From Candidatus Geothrix odensensis (GTDB lineage Bacteria > Acidobacteriota > Holophagae > Holophagales > Holophagaceae), in assembly GCA_016714685.1 (NCBI GenBank), contig JADKCH010000033.1, forward strand, positions 157,010 through 221,009: a DNA stretch of 64,000 bases, given 5' to 3'. A model generated the notes under the pieces. It searched no databases and was not told the DNA's origin. It saw only the letters and a program-made list of their open reading frames with translations. Positions 39,531 through 48,969 of the stretch are shown here, piece after piece (position 1 is the first letter of the stretch; each line of letters starts with the position of its first letter). A program made the position numbers and the translations under genes.

Positions 39531-40901
39531 ATGAATCCTTTCCGTCGCCTCCTCCCCTGCCTGATCGCCGTGCAACTGGGAGCGCAGGCTCCGCCCGCAG
39601 ACCCGCGTCCAGTGGCCGAGCGCCTGCGGGCCGAGGCTTTCCGCACCCACGGGGCCTACGAGGACCTGGCCTGGCTCTGTGACCGCATCGGCCCCCGGCT
39701 CTCGGGATCGCCCCAGCTGGACCAGGCCATCGCCTGGGCCCAGAGCCGCCTGAAGGCCGCGGGCCTCGTCAACGTCCGGGCCGAACCTGTGATGGTGCCC
39801 CACTGGGTGCGTGGGCACGAGTCCGCCGAGCTGCTCCTGCCGACCCCGACCCGGCTGAACATCCTGGGCCTCGGGGGCAGCGTGGGCACGCCCGAGGGTG
39901 GCCTCACGGCGGATGTGGCGGTGGTGGGCTCCTTCGACGAGCTCGACCAGCTCGGCGAGGCGGTGAAGGGGAAGATCGTCCTCTTCGACGTGCCCTTCAA
40001 GGGCTACGGCCACACGGTGGTCTACCGGCACGACGGCGCCGCCAGGGCCGCGAAGTACGGCGCCGTGGGCGCCCTGGTGCGCTCCGTGGGCCCCGTGAGC
40101 CTGGACACGCCCCACACCGGCGCCATGGACTACGATCCCGCCTTCCCGAAGATCCCCACGGCGGCGGTCACCCTCGAGGCCTCCACCCAGATGCGGCGCA
40201 TGCAGCAGCGCGGCGAGCGCATCCAGATGCGGCTCGTGATGGGCGCGAAGACCCTGCCGGACGCGCTGTCCGCCAACGTGGTGGCCGAGATCCCCGGCAC
40301 GGAGAAGCCCGACGAGGTCGTCATCCTCAGCGGCCACCTGGACAGCTGGGACGTGGGCCAGGGCGCCCAGGACGACGGCGCCGGCACCGTCATCGCCATG
40401 GAGGCCGCGCGGCTCATCCAACGCCTGGGTCTCAAGCCGCGACGCACGATCCGGGTGGTGCTCTGGACCAACGAGGAGAACGGCCTGCGGGGCGGCAAGG
40501 CCTACCGCGACGCCCACCGGGCTGAGCTCAAGGACATCGTCGCTGCGGTGGAGACGGATTCCGGCAGCGAGCGCATCAAAGCCTTCAGCCTCGAGCTGAG
40601 GAAGGCCACGCCGGAAGCCAAGGCGGCGGCCCTGGCCACCCTGAAGTCCTTCGAGCGGGCCCTGGCGCCCTTCGGCCCCGTGGACCTGCGGCTCGGGGGC
40701 TCGGGCGCGGACGTGAGCCCCATGGTGGCCGAAGGCGTGCCGGGCATCGGCGTGAGCCATGCGGCCACGCGCTACTTCGACATCCACCACACCCATGCCG
40801 ACACCTTCGACAAGGTCGAGAAGGATGACCTGGCCCACAACGCTGCGGTCCTGGCCACCTTCGCCCTTGCCCTGGCGCAGTCGGAGGCGCGGTTCCGGTA
40901 G
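39531..40901 (+). CDS. Secreted M28-family metallopeptidase (carboxypeptidase Q-like)
   Basis: 456 residues with a signal peptide (about 1-19), a protease-associated (PA) insertion (about 120-245) and the M28 catalytic domain. Zinc ligands and catalytic residues are visible: His269 (SGHLDSWD), Asp281 or Asp282 (GAQDDGAG), Glu315-Glu316 (TNEEN), Asp343 (ETDSG) and a His in FDIHHTHADTF (about 420-422). It should release amino acids from peptides in the periplasm or outside. Thirty bases follow the NTF2-like gene. Confidence 0.9.
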   Translation: MNPFRRLLPCLIAVQLGAQAPPADPRPVAERLRAEAFRTHGAYEDLAWLCDRIGPRLSGSPQLDQAIAWAQSRLKAAGLVNVRAEPVMVPHWVRGHESAELLLPTPTRLNILGLGGSVGTPEGGLTADVAVVGSFDELDQLGEAVKGKIVLFDVPFKGYGHTVVYRHDGAARAAKYGAVGALVRSVGPVSLDTPHTGAMDYDPAFPKIPTAAVTLEASTQMRRMQQRGERIQMRLVMGAKTLPDALSANVVAEIPGTEKPDEVVILSGHLDSWDVGQGAQDDGAGTVIAMEAARLIQRLGLKPRRTIRVVLWTNEENGLRGGKAYRDAHRAELKDIVAAVETDSGSERIKAFSLELRKATPEAKAAALATLKSFERALAPFGPVDLRLGGSGADVSPMVAEGVPGIGVSHAATRYFDIHHTHADTFDKVEKDDLAHNAAVLATFALALAQSEARFR

Positions 40902-40948
40902 GACCCGCCGAGCGCCTGCCCACGGAGCCCGCTGGGTATAGTCAACGG

Positions 40949-42448
40949 ATGGATCGGACTCCGCGAGCGCCCGCTGCCCTGCTGCTGCTGGCGGCGCTGC
41001 CCTGCCTCGCGCAAGGGCCCCTGCCGCAGTTTGAAACGCGCTGGACCGCCGAAGCCTGGCAGATGCCGGGCCAGGATGCCCGCGCCATGGGCGTGGTGGG
41101 CCTGCAGGTGGAGCGGCGCTGGGACTCGGGTGCCTACGCGGGCCTCGGCGGCTGGGGCAGCCTGACGGGTGAGCGGGGCGGCTTCATCACCATGGGCGTC
41201 GGCGGTGGCTGGCGCCTGCCCCTCACCGACCGTCTGGGCCTGGACGCGGGGCTGTGGGTGGGCGGTGGTGGCGTGAGTCGGGCCTCCGTGGGCGGCGGCC
41301 TCATGGTGCGGGGCCAGATGGGCCTGAGCTGGGCGACCCCGGGCGCAAGCTACGGCGTGGCCTGGTCCCGCGTGCGCTTTCCCAACGGGGCCATCGACTC
41401 CAGCCAGCTCGCCCTCACGGCGGCCTTCCCGTTCCACCTGCCGGTGAGGCCAGCGCAGGCCGCACCCGTCCTGGCCCAGCCCGATCTCGCCCACTTCCGC
41501 GAAGTGGCGATCCTGCTGACATCCCAGCGCTACCTGCCCACGCGGTCGACTCAGGCCCTGGGCGGCGGCCCGGACCAGGACCCCGTGGACCTGGGCGGAC
41601 TGGAACTCCGCCTCGGCCTGGGACCGCGGTCCTTCCTGGTGCTGGATTCCTCCGCCGCGGCGCGGGGCAAGGCGGATGGCTACATGGACGTGTTCCTCGG
41701 CCTGGGCTGCGAGGTCGACCTGGTGGCGTCCGGGCGGCTGCGCGGCGTGGCGAAACTCATGGCCGGCCCGGCCGGTGGGGGCAACCTCGATGTGGGCGGT
41801 GGTGCTGCCATCAAGGCCAGCCTGGGCCTGGATGCCAGGCTCGGGCGCAGTGGCCTGCTGTCGGCCTCGGCCGGCTACATCACGGCGCCCTCCGCCAGCT
41901 TCAAGGCCCGCGTGCTGCAGGTTCAGGCTGGCCGGCGCTTCACGTTCGCCGCGCCCTCGGGGCCCACGGCGCCTGCGGACTGGACCTGGTCCTGGACCGG
42001 CTGGTCCTTCCGCCCCTCCTTCCTCCGGCTGACGGCACCCCAGCGGCGTGGCGAGGCCAGGGCCCTGCCCATCGAGCTGGTGGGCCTGCATTTCTCCTAC
42101 GACCTGGGCTCCGGCTTCGAGTCGGTGGGCCAGGGGAATTTCGCGACAGCCGGCAGGGCCGGGGGCTTCGGCCAGGGCCTGCTGGGCTTGGCCTGGCGCA
42201 GCCCGGCGCTGCTGGGCGCGGGCCCGCGCCTGCGTCTTCAGACCCTGCTGGGCGCCGCCGGTGGTGGCGGCGTGGACACCTCCGGGGGCTTCCTGGTCCA
42301 GGCCACGGCGGGGATGGAACAGGATCTGGGTGGCGGCTGGAGCCTGCAGGTCCTGGGCGGCCGCACCCGTGCGCCCAACGGCAGGCTGAACACCTCCCTG
42401 GTTGAAGGCGGCCTGGCCTGGCGCTTCCAGGCCCCCACCCGACGGTGA
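40949..42448 (+). CDS. Predicted outer-membrane beta-barrel protein
   Basis: 499 residues with a signal peptide (about 1-21) and a long run of alternating hydrophobic/Gly-rich beta strands (YAGLGGWGSLTGERGGFITMGVGGG; SFLVLDSSAAARGKADGYMDVFLGLGCEVDLVASG; GGGAAIKASLGLDARLG). There are no long hydrophobic helices. No family is recognised. It could be a porin-like or adhesin-type barrel. It follows the M28 gene in the same direction, 47 bases apart. Confidence 0.55.
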   Translation: MDRTPRAPAALLLLAALPCLAQGPLPQFETRWTAEAWQMPGQDARAMGVVGLQVERRWDSGAYAGLGGWGSLTGERGGFITMGVGGGWRLPLTDRLGLDAGLWVGGGGVSRASVGGGLMVRGQMGLSWATPGASYGVAWSRVRFPNGAIDSSQLALTAAFPFHLPVRPAQAAPVLAQPDLAHFREVAILLTSQRYLPTRSTQALGGGPDQDPVDLGGLELRLGLGPRSFLVLDSSAAARGKADGYMDVFLGLGCEVDLVASGRLRGVAKLMAGPAGGGNLDVGGGAAIKASLGLDARLGRSGLLSASAGYITAPSASFKARVLQVQAGRRFTFAAPSGPTAPADWTWSWTGWSFRPSFLRLTAPQRRGEARALPIELVGLHFSYDLGSGFESVGQGNFATAGRAGGFGQGLLGLAWRSPALLGAGPRLRLQTLLGAAGGGGVDTSGGFLVQATAGMEQDLGGGWSLQVLGGRTRAPNGRLNTSLVEGGLAWRFQAPTRR

Positions 42449-42475
42449 CCGAGCCTGCCGAGTCTGGAGTGCCGC

Positions 42476-43162
42476 CTACCGCTCCGCCACCCGCTGGAAG
42501 CGGAACGTCACCCGCCGCTGGAGCGCGCGGCCTTCGGGGGTCTGTGCCCCGCCTTCGGGGCGGCTGTCGCCATGGGCTTCGGAGGTCAGCTGGGCCGGCT
42601 GGAGGCCGATGCCTGCAAGATAGCGCTGGGCGGCCATGGCCCGCTGGGAGCTCAGGTCCAGGGCGTCGGTGCCCCGGCCCCGCTCACCGGGCGCCGCGTG
42701 GCCCTCGCAGACGAGGGTGAAGCCCGGATAGCGCAGCGCCAGCTCCGAGAGCCGCGTCAGGATGACGTCGCTGCCCGAGGTCAGGGTGCTGCTGCCCTCC
42801 TCGAAAATCAGGGAGCCGCGGAAGCTCACGAAGCGCAGGCGCGTCCCCTTGTCCCGGCCGTCGCTGGCCTGCGCGGCATTGAGGAGCTTCTCCAGGTCCT
42901 CGGCCTTGGCCGGGTCCATCCCGGTGGTGCCGGGCAGGATGCCATCCCCCGACCAGGTCACGGCCGCCTTCGAGTCGACGCCGAGGGCCTTCTGGATGGA
43001 GGTCACGGCCTGCTGCAGTTTGGTCTGATCGGCCACGGAAAAGGAGTAGAGCAGCGCGAAGAAGGCCATGAGCTGCACCATCAGGTCCGAGAAGGTCATC
43101 AGCCACAGCGACTCCAGGTCCGCCTTGCGGCGGGCGAAGCGCATGGGGGCCTGGTTACCCAC
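42476..43162 (-). CDS. motB: Flagellar motor stator protein MotB (OmpA-like C-terminus)
   Basis: 228 residues. One membrane helix (about 19-41) with the proton-carrying Asp26 in LMTFSDLMVQLMAFFALLYS, and a C-terminal OmpA-like peptidoglycan-binding domain (about 95-220) with FEEGSSTLTSGSDVI, LVCEGHAAPGER and SSQRAMAAQRYL. Anchors the stator to the wall. GTG at 43162 with GGAGG upstream overlaps motA by eight bases; ATG at 43144 is the alternative. The other flagellar genes are not in the window. Confidence 0.92.
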   Translation of the reverse strand: MGNQAPMRFARRKADLESLWLMTFSDLMVQLMAFFALLYSFSVADQTKLQQAVTSIQKALGVDSKAAVTWSGDGILPGTTGMDPAKAEDLEKLLNAAQASDGRDKGTRLRFVSFRGSLIFEEGSSTLTSGSDVILTRLSELALRYPGFTLVCEGHAAPGERGRGTDALDLSSQRAMAAQRYLAGIGLQPAQLTSEAHGDSRPEGGAQTPEGRALQRRVTFRFQRVAER

Positions 43163-43922
43163 GGGCCCTCCGGTCAGCGCCCCGCTCTCTGGGCGCCAGG
43201 AAGGCGTTCAGCTGGGCCTCCAGGGCCGCGGGATGCATCTCGGCCTGGATGCCCAGGACGCCCTCCAGCATGATGTGCTTGAGCTGGAGCTCCTCCTTGC
43301 TGCGCAGCTCCAGCTTCCCGGCGATGGGGATGGCCAGCAGGTAGGCGATGACGGCGCCGTAGAGCGTGGACAGGAGGGAGAGCGCCATGGCGCCCCCGAT
43401 GTTCGAGGGGTCTTTGATGGAGGCGAAGAGCTGCACCATGCCGATGAGGGTGCCGACCATGCCGAAGGAGGGCGCGCTGAGGGCGATGAAGCGGAAGATC
43501 TCCTGGCCCTGCAGGTGGCGATCCTGGGTGGAGCGGAGCTCGGCGGCCAGCACCGCGTGGATGTGCTCCCGGGTGGACTGGTCCACCACCATGCGGAGTC
43601 CCTTGGCCAGGAAGCCCTCCACGTCCATGGCCTTTTCCATGTTCAGCAGGCCCTCGCGCCGCGCCCGCTGGGACAGGCCCACGATCTGCGCCACCAGGGC
43701 CTGCGTCCCCGGGGGCCGGGTGAAGAACGCGCGGCTGGCGATGCTGAAGGCGTAGCTCACGTGCTCCAGCGGGAAGCGGATCATGGTGGCCGCGATCACC
43801 CCTCCCACCACCACGATGGTGCTGGCCGGGTGGAAGAAGATCCGCGGATTGGGACCCAGCCCGATGGCCACCGCCAGCAGGAGTACGCCCAGCAATACGC
43901 CCAGGAAACTGCCTCGGTCCAT
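43155..43922 (-). CDS. motA: Flagellar motor stator protein MotA
   Basis: 255 residues with four membrane helices (about 6-24, 34-52, 150-172 and 182-204) and the MotA cytoplasmic loop. The conserved Pro-rich junctions are visible (SAPSFGMVGTLIGMVQLFASI, GAVIAYLLAIPIAGKLE). With MotB it forms the proton-driven stator. The gene overlaps motB, giving the usual motAB pair. Confidence 0.94.
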   Translation of the reverse strand: MDRGSFLGVLLGVLLLAVAIGLGPNPRIFFHPASTIVVVGGVIAATMIRFPLEHVSYAFSIASRAFFTRPPGTQALVAQIVGLSQRARREGLLNMEKAMDVEGFLAKGLRMVVDQSTREHIHAVLAAELRSTQDRHLQGQEIFRFIALSAPSFGMVGTLIGMVQLFASIKDPSNIGGAMALSLLSTLYGAVIAYLLAIPIAGKLELRSKEELQLKHIMLEGVLGIQAEMHPAALEAQLNAFLAPRERGADRRARG

Positions 43923-44041
43923 GGATCACCCTCAGAGGGGCTCATCGGCAGAGACTGCCCCCCACCCTAGAATTGGCAAGGCTCGTACCTGGTGCCGGCC
44001 CCCGTCAGACCCCTGACGAGGCAATGCCAAGAACGCCGGGG

Positions 44042-44081
44042 GCAAAAACGACGGCGCCGTGCCTGAGTGCGGCACGGCGCC
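44042..44081 (-). terminator. Rho-independent terminator of the multicopper oxidase gene
   Basis: On the minus strand an 11-bp perfect stem GGCGCCGTGCC / GGCACGGCGCC with a 7-base loop is followed by GTCGTTTTTG, about 27 bases after the oxidase stop. Confidence 0.88.
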
Positions 44082-44107
44082 AGAGTGGGGTGGGGCCATC
44101 TAGGAGG

Positions 44108-46112
44108 TCAGGGGGCCACGGTGAAAGGCCGCATCATCTCGTGTTCCTCATGGGCCAGGATGTGGCAGTGCCACATGTAGGTGCCGACCCGGTCGAACTT
44201 GGCCCGCACCTTCACATAGCCGACCCGGAGCCCCGTGTCCGAGCCCGGGGGCACCCGCACGGTCTCCTTCCAGCCAAGCTCACTGGCATGCACCGTGTAG
44301 GGATTTTCGGACCCCGGGGTCACGGGCCTCCCCAGCTCATCCACGTTCGGCTGAAGGCCGATCCCCGAGACGGTGGGCATGCTGAGGGCGGTGGCGGCCG
44401 CGTAGTCATCCGCGCTGATGGTGCCCTTCTCCAGCACCTCGAAGTGGACCAGGTGGATGTGCATGGGATGCATGTCCACGGTGCTGTTGATGAGGATCCA
44501 GTCCTCGATGGCGTCGAGGCTGTGGAATTCCTGGGGATCCAGGGGGTCGGCGAAACTCCGGCCATTGACCCTGAGCATGAGGCGGGGGAGCGCCGTTCCA
44601 GTCTCGGGGCTGTAGACGAAGCGGTCGAACTCATCCGTTTCCTGGAGATCGAAGGTGGCCGTGCGGCTCGGAGTGTCCCAGCCGGCCGGTCGCACCGCCG
44701 CCTTGGGGTTCATCGGCATCTGGCTGGTATCGGTGCCGCTGAGGGGCTTGTTGATGCGGAACTGCATGATCCGGCCCGTGGTGTTGCTGGCGACGTCATC
44801 CCCGTTCGGGTAGGGCGTGGCGGCATCGTTGCGGACCGTGAGGATGGCGCCGGCGGCGAACTTGCTGAAGTCGATGATCAGGTCGGCGCGCTCGCCCGGG
44901 GAGAGCAGGAGGCCCGAGTCGTCGCTCCGCGCCACAGAGACCATCGTGGGCAGGAGCCCGCCCTCGTTCCCGATGAGGCCCACGGCATTGGCGGGAATGC
45001 TCCCGCCGCCAGCCAGCTCGAGCCACATGTTGTAGAAGCGCGAATCCGACCCGTTGAGCAGGCGGAAGCGGTACTTGCGCGGCTCCACATCCAGGTAGGG
45101 CCAGACCTTGCCGTTCACGGTGATGGTGTTGCCGAAGAACTCCGGATAGGAGGTGAAGACGGGCTTCCCGTTCACGACCGCCTGTTCGCCGGTGGCGTCC
45201 AGCAGCGGGACCGCGGAGTAGTGGAGGGATCCATCCTTGTTGAAGGACCGGTCCTGGATGACCAGGGGGAGCCTCATAGTTCCCCGACGGCAGGTTGAGG
45301 CTGTCCTCCTGGGCGTCGCGGATGATGTAGTTGGCGGCCAGCCCGGCGTAGACATTGATCCGGGTGATGCCCAGGGCGTGGTCGTGGAACCAGATCTGCC
45401 CTGCCTGCTGGGTGTTCGGATAGGTGTAGGTGACGGTATTGCCATCCGGCCGGGCGGGACGGCCGCTCACGGGATCGGCCGGCAGGCCGGTCCGGGCGGC
45501 GGGATCATTCGTGATCCAGGCCAGGGGATGGCCATCGAATTCCGGCTCGACATGCCCGCCATGGAGGTGGGCCACGACGCGGATCTCGGGCTCCCCGGCG
45601 GCGCTGCCATCCATGGTCTTGTCCACGGTGAGGAGGTGCTGCGTGAGGAGGGCGCCGGTGGGGCCCTTGAGGTCGTTGACGTATTTCACGGAGACGGGCT
45701 TGCCGGTCTCGCCGGCCAGGGTGGAGCGGGCCTGGATGCTGGCTCCCAGGTAGCCGGCCTTGATGCCGTTGATGGTGTAGCCCCAGACCGTGGTGCGGAT
45801 GGGGCTGTTGGTGACGGGGTCCAGGAACTCGCTGCCATCCCGTTTCCGCAGGCCGAAGTCGAAGCCCGAGGTCTGTTCGGCGGTCACGGTGTAGGACTCG
45901 TAGCCGGGCCGGCTGGTGGTGTCCGGAGTGGCATTGGGGATGACGGGGAGTGGATTGGCGAACTGCTTCAATTGGAGGGGGTCCACCAGTTCCGTGGGAG
46001 ATGCCGCCGGCACGGGCACCTTCTCGGTGACCACGGTGGTGCTCCCTCCGCAACCGACCAGGAGGGCCACCATGGCACCTCCGCCCCACAGCACAAGCGT
46101 GTTCCTGGGCAT
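44108..46112 (-). CDS. Multicopper oxidase lipoprotein, interrupted by a one-base frameshift
   Basis: Full copper set of a laccase/CotA-type oxidase: HLHGGH (about 182-187) and WFHDH (about 241-245) in the first half, HPMHIH and MWHCHILAHEEHEMM in the second. An N-terminal lipobox (LLVGC, Cys21) suggests membrane attachment after export. The two halves lie in different frames, meeting at the G5 run 45265-45269; removing one G restores ...GNYEAPLVIQDRSF.... The repaired protein is about 667 residues. It may oxidise Cu(I), Mn(II) or phenolic compounds; the terminator follows. Start has GGAG upstream. Confidence 0.87.
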
Positions 46113-46264
46113 GACTGGCTCCTCTGCAGAACACTTCAGAAGGCCTCAGCCTGGGTTCTAGTCCGAAAGGTGTATATGGGGGCTTCCACCCATTTGTTCA
46201 GCAGAAATCCCTCTGTTCTGCGGTGAGCCCCTCGCCGGCAGGCGTTCTGGTACAAGATCGAGGC

Positions 46265-47935
46265 ATGCCCCATGCTCTGCGGTTCGTCGCCTGCCTTCTC
46301 CTCTCGGCGGTCTCGCTGCTCGCCGGTCCCCCCCGGCGGCCGGCCTGGTTCCTGGCCGGGGAACGCATCTACCGCGAGGGCCGGCTGCCCTCCGGCGCGC
46401 CCCTCCAGGGGAGCATCCAGGGGGATCGCCCGGTGACCGGTCTGGCCCTGACCTGCGCCAGCTGCCACATGTGGAGCGGCCTCGGCTCCCAGGAGGGGGG
46501 CGCCAACGAGGGCGGCGTGGTCATCCCCCCGGTGGACGCCCCTTCCCTCTTCCATCCACGCTTCCAGGCCCTTCCCCGGATCAAGGGCGCGGATCGCGAC
46601 CGCCTCGGCCTGAAGGCCTCGCCGCTGCGCCCGGCCTATTCAGAGGCCTCCCTGGCCCGGACCCTCCGGACGGGGATCGATCCCACCGGCCGCGAGCTCA
46701 ACGCGGGCATGCCGAGGTATCACCTGAAGCCAGCGGAGATGGCCCTCCTGATCCGCTACCTGAAGACCCTGTCTGCGGCCCCGACACCGGGCGTCGACGA
46801 TAAGATCCTGCGCTTTGCCACCATCTTCGGACCCGAGGTCACGGCGGCCGACCGGGAGGCGATGCTGAAGCCCCTGCAGGCCTTCATCGCCTTCAACAAC
46901 GAGATGCCGCGCCACTTCGGACACCGGATGTACCGGACCCACGCCGGGGCGAATCTGGTCCAGGACCACCGGACATTCACCCTCGTGCCGTGGATCCTCT
47001 CCGGGCCGCGCGCCACCTGGCCCCGGCAGCTCGAGGCCCGCTACCGCAAGGAACCGGTCTTCGCCCTCCTCGGGGGCATGGCTGCCGGATCCTGGCAGCC
47101 CATCCACGACTTCTGCGAAGCCTGGCGCATCCCCTGCCTGTTCCCCATCACGGATCTCCCCGTGGTCTCGGACACCAACCGGTACACGCTCTACTTCTCC
47201 CGCGGCCTCCAGCAGGAAGGCGAGGCCGCGGCCCGCTTCCTGGCCCAGGACGCGGCCCCCGAGGCTGGCACCCGGGTGGTCCAGCTGGTCCAGGGCAAGG
47301 CCGGCGAGGCGCTGTCCCTGGGCTTCGAGACCGCCTGGCGCGAGCTGGGCCGCCCATCGGCCAGGCGCCAGACCCTGGCCGATGGGCAGGTGCTCGACGC
47401 GGCCTTCCTGAAGGACCTGATCGCGCGGGAACAGCCCTCGGCCCTGCTGCTCTGGGTCGGCCCCGAGCACCTGCCCGCGATGGGAAGGCCCCAGACTGCC
47501 GATGGCAGGGCCCTGCCGCTGCTGATCTCAGCGGGCGCCTGGGGCCCGCGGGTCTACGACCTCCCCGAGGACCTGCGCGAGGCCACCTACCTCACCTACC
47601 CCTACCGCCACCCCGAGGACGAGGCCCGCGCCCTGAGGAACACGGTGCCCAGCCTGGCCAGGGAGGCGGACCGCCGCGACCGCAGCCGGATCCCCTCCCG
47701 GATGTATTCCCTCGTCCAGGTCCTCAGCAAGGCCCTCGTCAACCTGCAGGGAGCCTACACGCGCGACCACCTCCTCGACCGCATCGCCCTGCTGCCGGAC
47801 CAGTCCCTGCCGGACTTCGAGCGGCTGGTGTTCGGGCCTGGCCAGCGGTACGCCTCCCGGGGCTGCTACATCATGCAGCTCACGAATGGACCCGAGCCGA
47901 GCCTGGTGAAACGGAGCGGCTGGCTGATCCAGTAG
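46265..47935 (+). CDS. Exported cytochrome c fused to a periplasmic-binding-like domain
   Basis: 556 residues. Signal peptide (about 1-21), then a mono-heme cytochrome c domain with CASCH (64-68) in GLALTCASCHMWSGLGS and a Met-containing segment (LNAGMPRYHL) for the axial ligand. The larger second half (about 180-530) resembles a two-lobed Leu/Ile/Val-type substrate-binding fold (KEPVFALLGGMAAGSWQPIHDFCEAWRIPCLFPITDLP, EQPSALLLWVGPEHLPAM). The frame is open 14 codons upstream of 46265. It is divergent from the multicopper oxidase gene, so both may respond to the same signal. It may deliver electrons in response to ligand binding; substrate unknown. Confidence 0.72.
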   Translation: MPHALRFVACLLLSAVSLLAGPPRRPAWFLAGERIYREGRLPSGAPLQGSIQGDRPVTGLALTCASCHMWSGLGSQEGGANEGGVVIPPVDAPSLFHPRFQALPRIKGADRDRLGLKASPLRPAYSEASLARTLRTGIDPTGRELNAGMPRYHLKPAEMALLIRYLKTLSAAPTPGVDDKILRFATIFGPEVTAADREAMLKPLQAFIAFNNEMPRHFGHRMYRTHAGANLVQDHRTFTLVPWILSGPRATWPRQLEARYRKEPVFALLGGMAAGSWQPIHDFCEAWRIPCLFPITDLPVVSDTNRYTLYFSRGLQQEGEAAARFLAQDAAPEAGTRVVQLVQGKAGEALSLGFETAWRELGRPSARRQTLADGQVLDAAFLKDLIAREQPSALLLWVGPEHLPAMGRPQTADGRALPLLISAGAWGPRVYDLPEDLREATYLTYPYRHPEDEARALRNTVPSLAREADRRDRSRIPSRMYSLVQVLSKALVNLQGAYTRDHLLDRIALLPDQSLPDFERLVFGPGQRYASRGCYIMQLTNGPEPSLVKRSGWLIQ

Positions 47936-47974
47936 CCCCTCGCCCGGCTTCCTGGCACCGGGGGGAGGCCGCGA

Positions 47975-48835
47975 TCAGATTCCCGGCGGAAAGCCCAGGG
48001 CGAGGCGGACCCGGGCGATGTCCGGCGCCACGCTGCCATCGGCGCGCCGGACCAGCACGGGCGCCTCGGCCTCGGGACACTCGGCCCGGGCCTCGAAGCC
48101 CTCCGGCAGGTCCTGGCGCCGGGCGGCGGCGAACACGTCCAGGCCGTAGGGCTCGCCCTCCTTGAAGACCACCTCCCGCCGGTGTAGGCAGAGCAGTCCG
48201 GCCTCACGCAGCGCCGCCAGGGCCCGCTCCCGCTGGTCATTGGGGAACACGCAGGCGAAGAGACCGCCTGGCGCCAGGAGCCGCGCGGCCGCCTGGGCAT
48301 AGTCCGCGATGCTGCCCCGCACCTCCAGCCGGGCCGGGACCGACTGGGCGTGGGCGGCCGGCAGGCGATGGCCCTCCGGCCAGTAGGGCGGCGTGCCCGT
48401 CACCAGGTCGAAGGGGGCCTGGTCACCGAACAGGTCGGGATCGCGCAGGTCGCCCAGGCGGGGGAGGATGCGGTCCTCCTGGCCGTTGGCGCGGATGCTC
48501 TTCCGCGCCAGGCGCAGGCTCTGCTCCTGGGCCTCCACCGTGTGCACCACCGCGCCGGGACAGCGCCACGCCGCCAGCAGCGCCACGCTGCCGATGCCCG
48601 AGCCCAGGTCCGCGATGCGGGCCGCGCGGGGGCACCAGGTGGTGCCGTACCAGGCGGTCACGAGGTCATCCGTGCTGAAGCGGTTGCCCTTCTCCAGCTG
48701 GAAGATGCGCCAGTGGCCGCAGAGGCCGTCCAGCGTCTCGCCCGGCTCCAGTTCCACCCCGCCCGGCGGTACCGGGCCGGGGCGCGTCCAGCCCTTGAAG
48801 CTGGGGCCATCGGCGGGAACGGAGCGGCGCGTCAT
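47975..48835 (-). CDS. Class I methyltransferase, TrmN6-like tRNA(Val) adenine-37 N6-methyltransferase
   Basis: 286 residues. SAM-binding motif I IADLGSGIGSVALLAA, motif II VEAQEQ, and a TPPYWPEGH (NPPY-like) motif typical of adenine N6-methyltransferases. The N-terminal strand LDGLCGHWRIFQLEKGNRFSTDDLVTAWY matches the YfiC/TrmN6 start. Modification of A37 in tRNA-Val(UAC) is the best guess; another small-RNA or DNA substrate cannot be excluded. Convergent with the cytochrome-fusion gene. Confidence 0.8.
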   Translation of the reverse strand: MTRRSVPADGPSFKGWTRPGPVPPGGVELEPGETLDGLCGHWRIFQLEKGNRFSTDDLVTAWYGTTWCPRAARIADLGSGIGSVALLAAWRCPGAVVHTVEAQEQSLRLARKSIRANGQEDRILPRLGDLRDPDLFGDQAPFDLVTGTPPYWPEGHRLPAAHAQSVPARLEVRGSIADYAQAAARLLAPGGLFACVFPNDQRERALAALREAGLLCLHRREVVFKEGEPYGLDVFAAARRQDLPEGFEARAECPEAEAPVLVRRADGSVAPDIARVRLALGFPPGI

Positions 48836-48969
48836 GCCTTCAGTGTGGATGAACCCAGGAAAAGGAGGAAATGCCTGGAACCGCAGATGCGGGTTGATTC
48901 ACTTTCCTTCCTCTCTGTTTCCCACACTTCCCGTCTGGCTTCCCGGTGGCCGCTGCGCGACACTCAACC

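Noticed and set aside
45265..45269. Programmed frameshift in the multicopper oxidase gene
   Set aside because: There is no slippery heptamer with downstream structure, and the same kind of C/G indel occurs in three unrelated genes.
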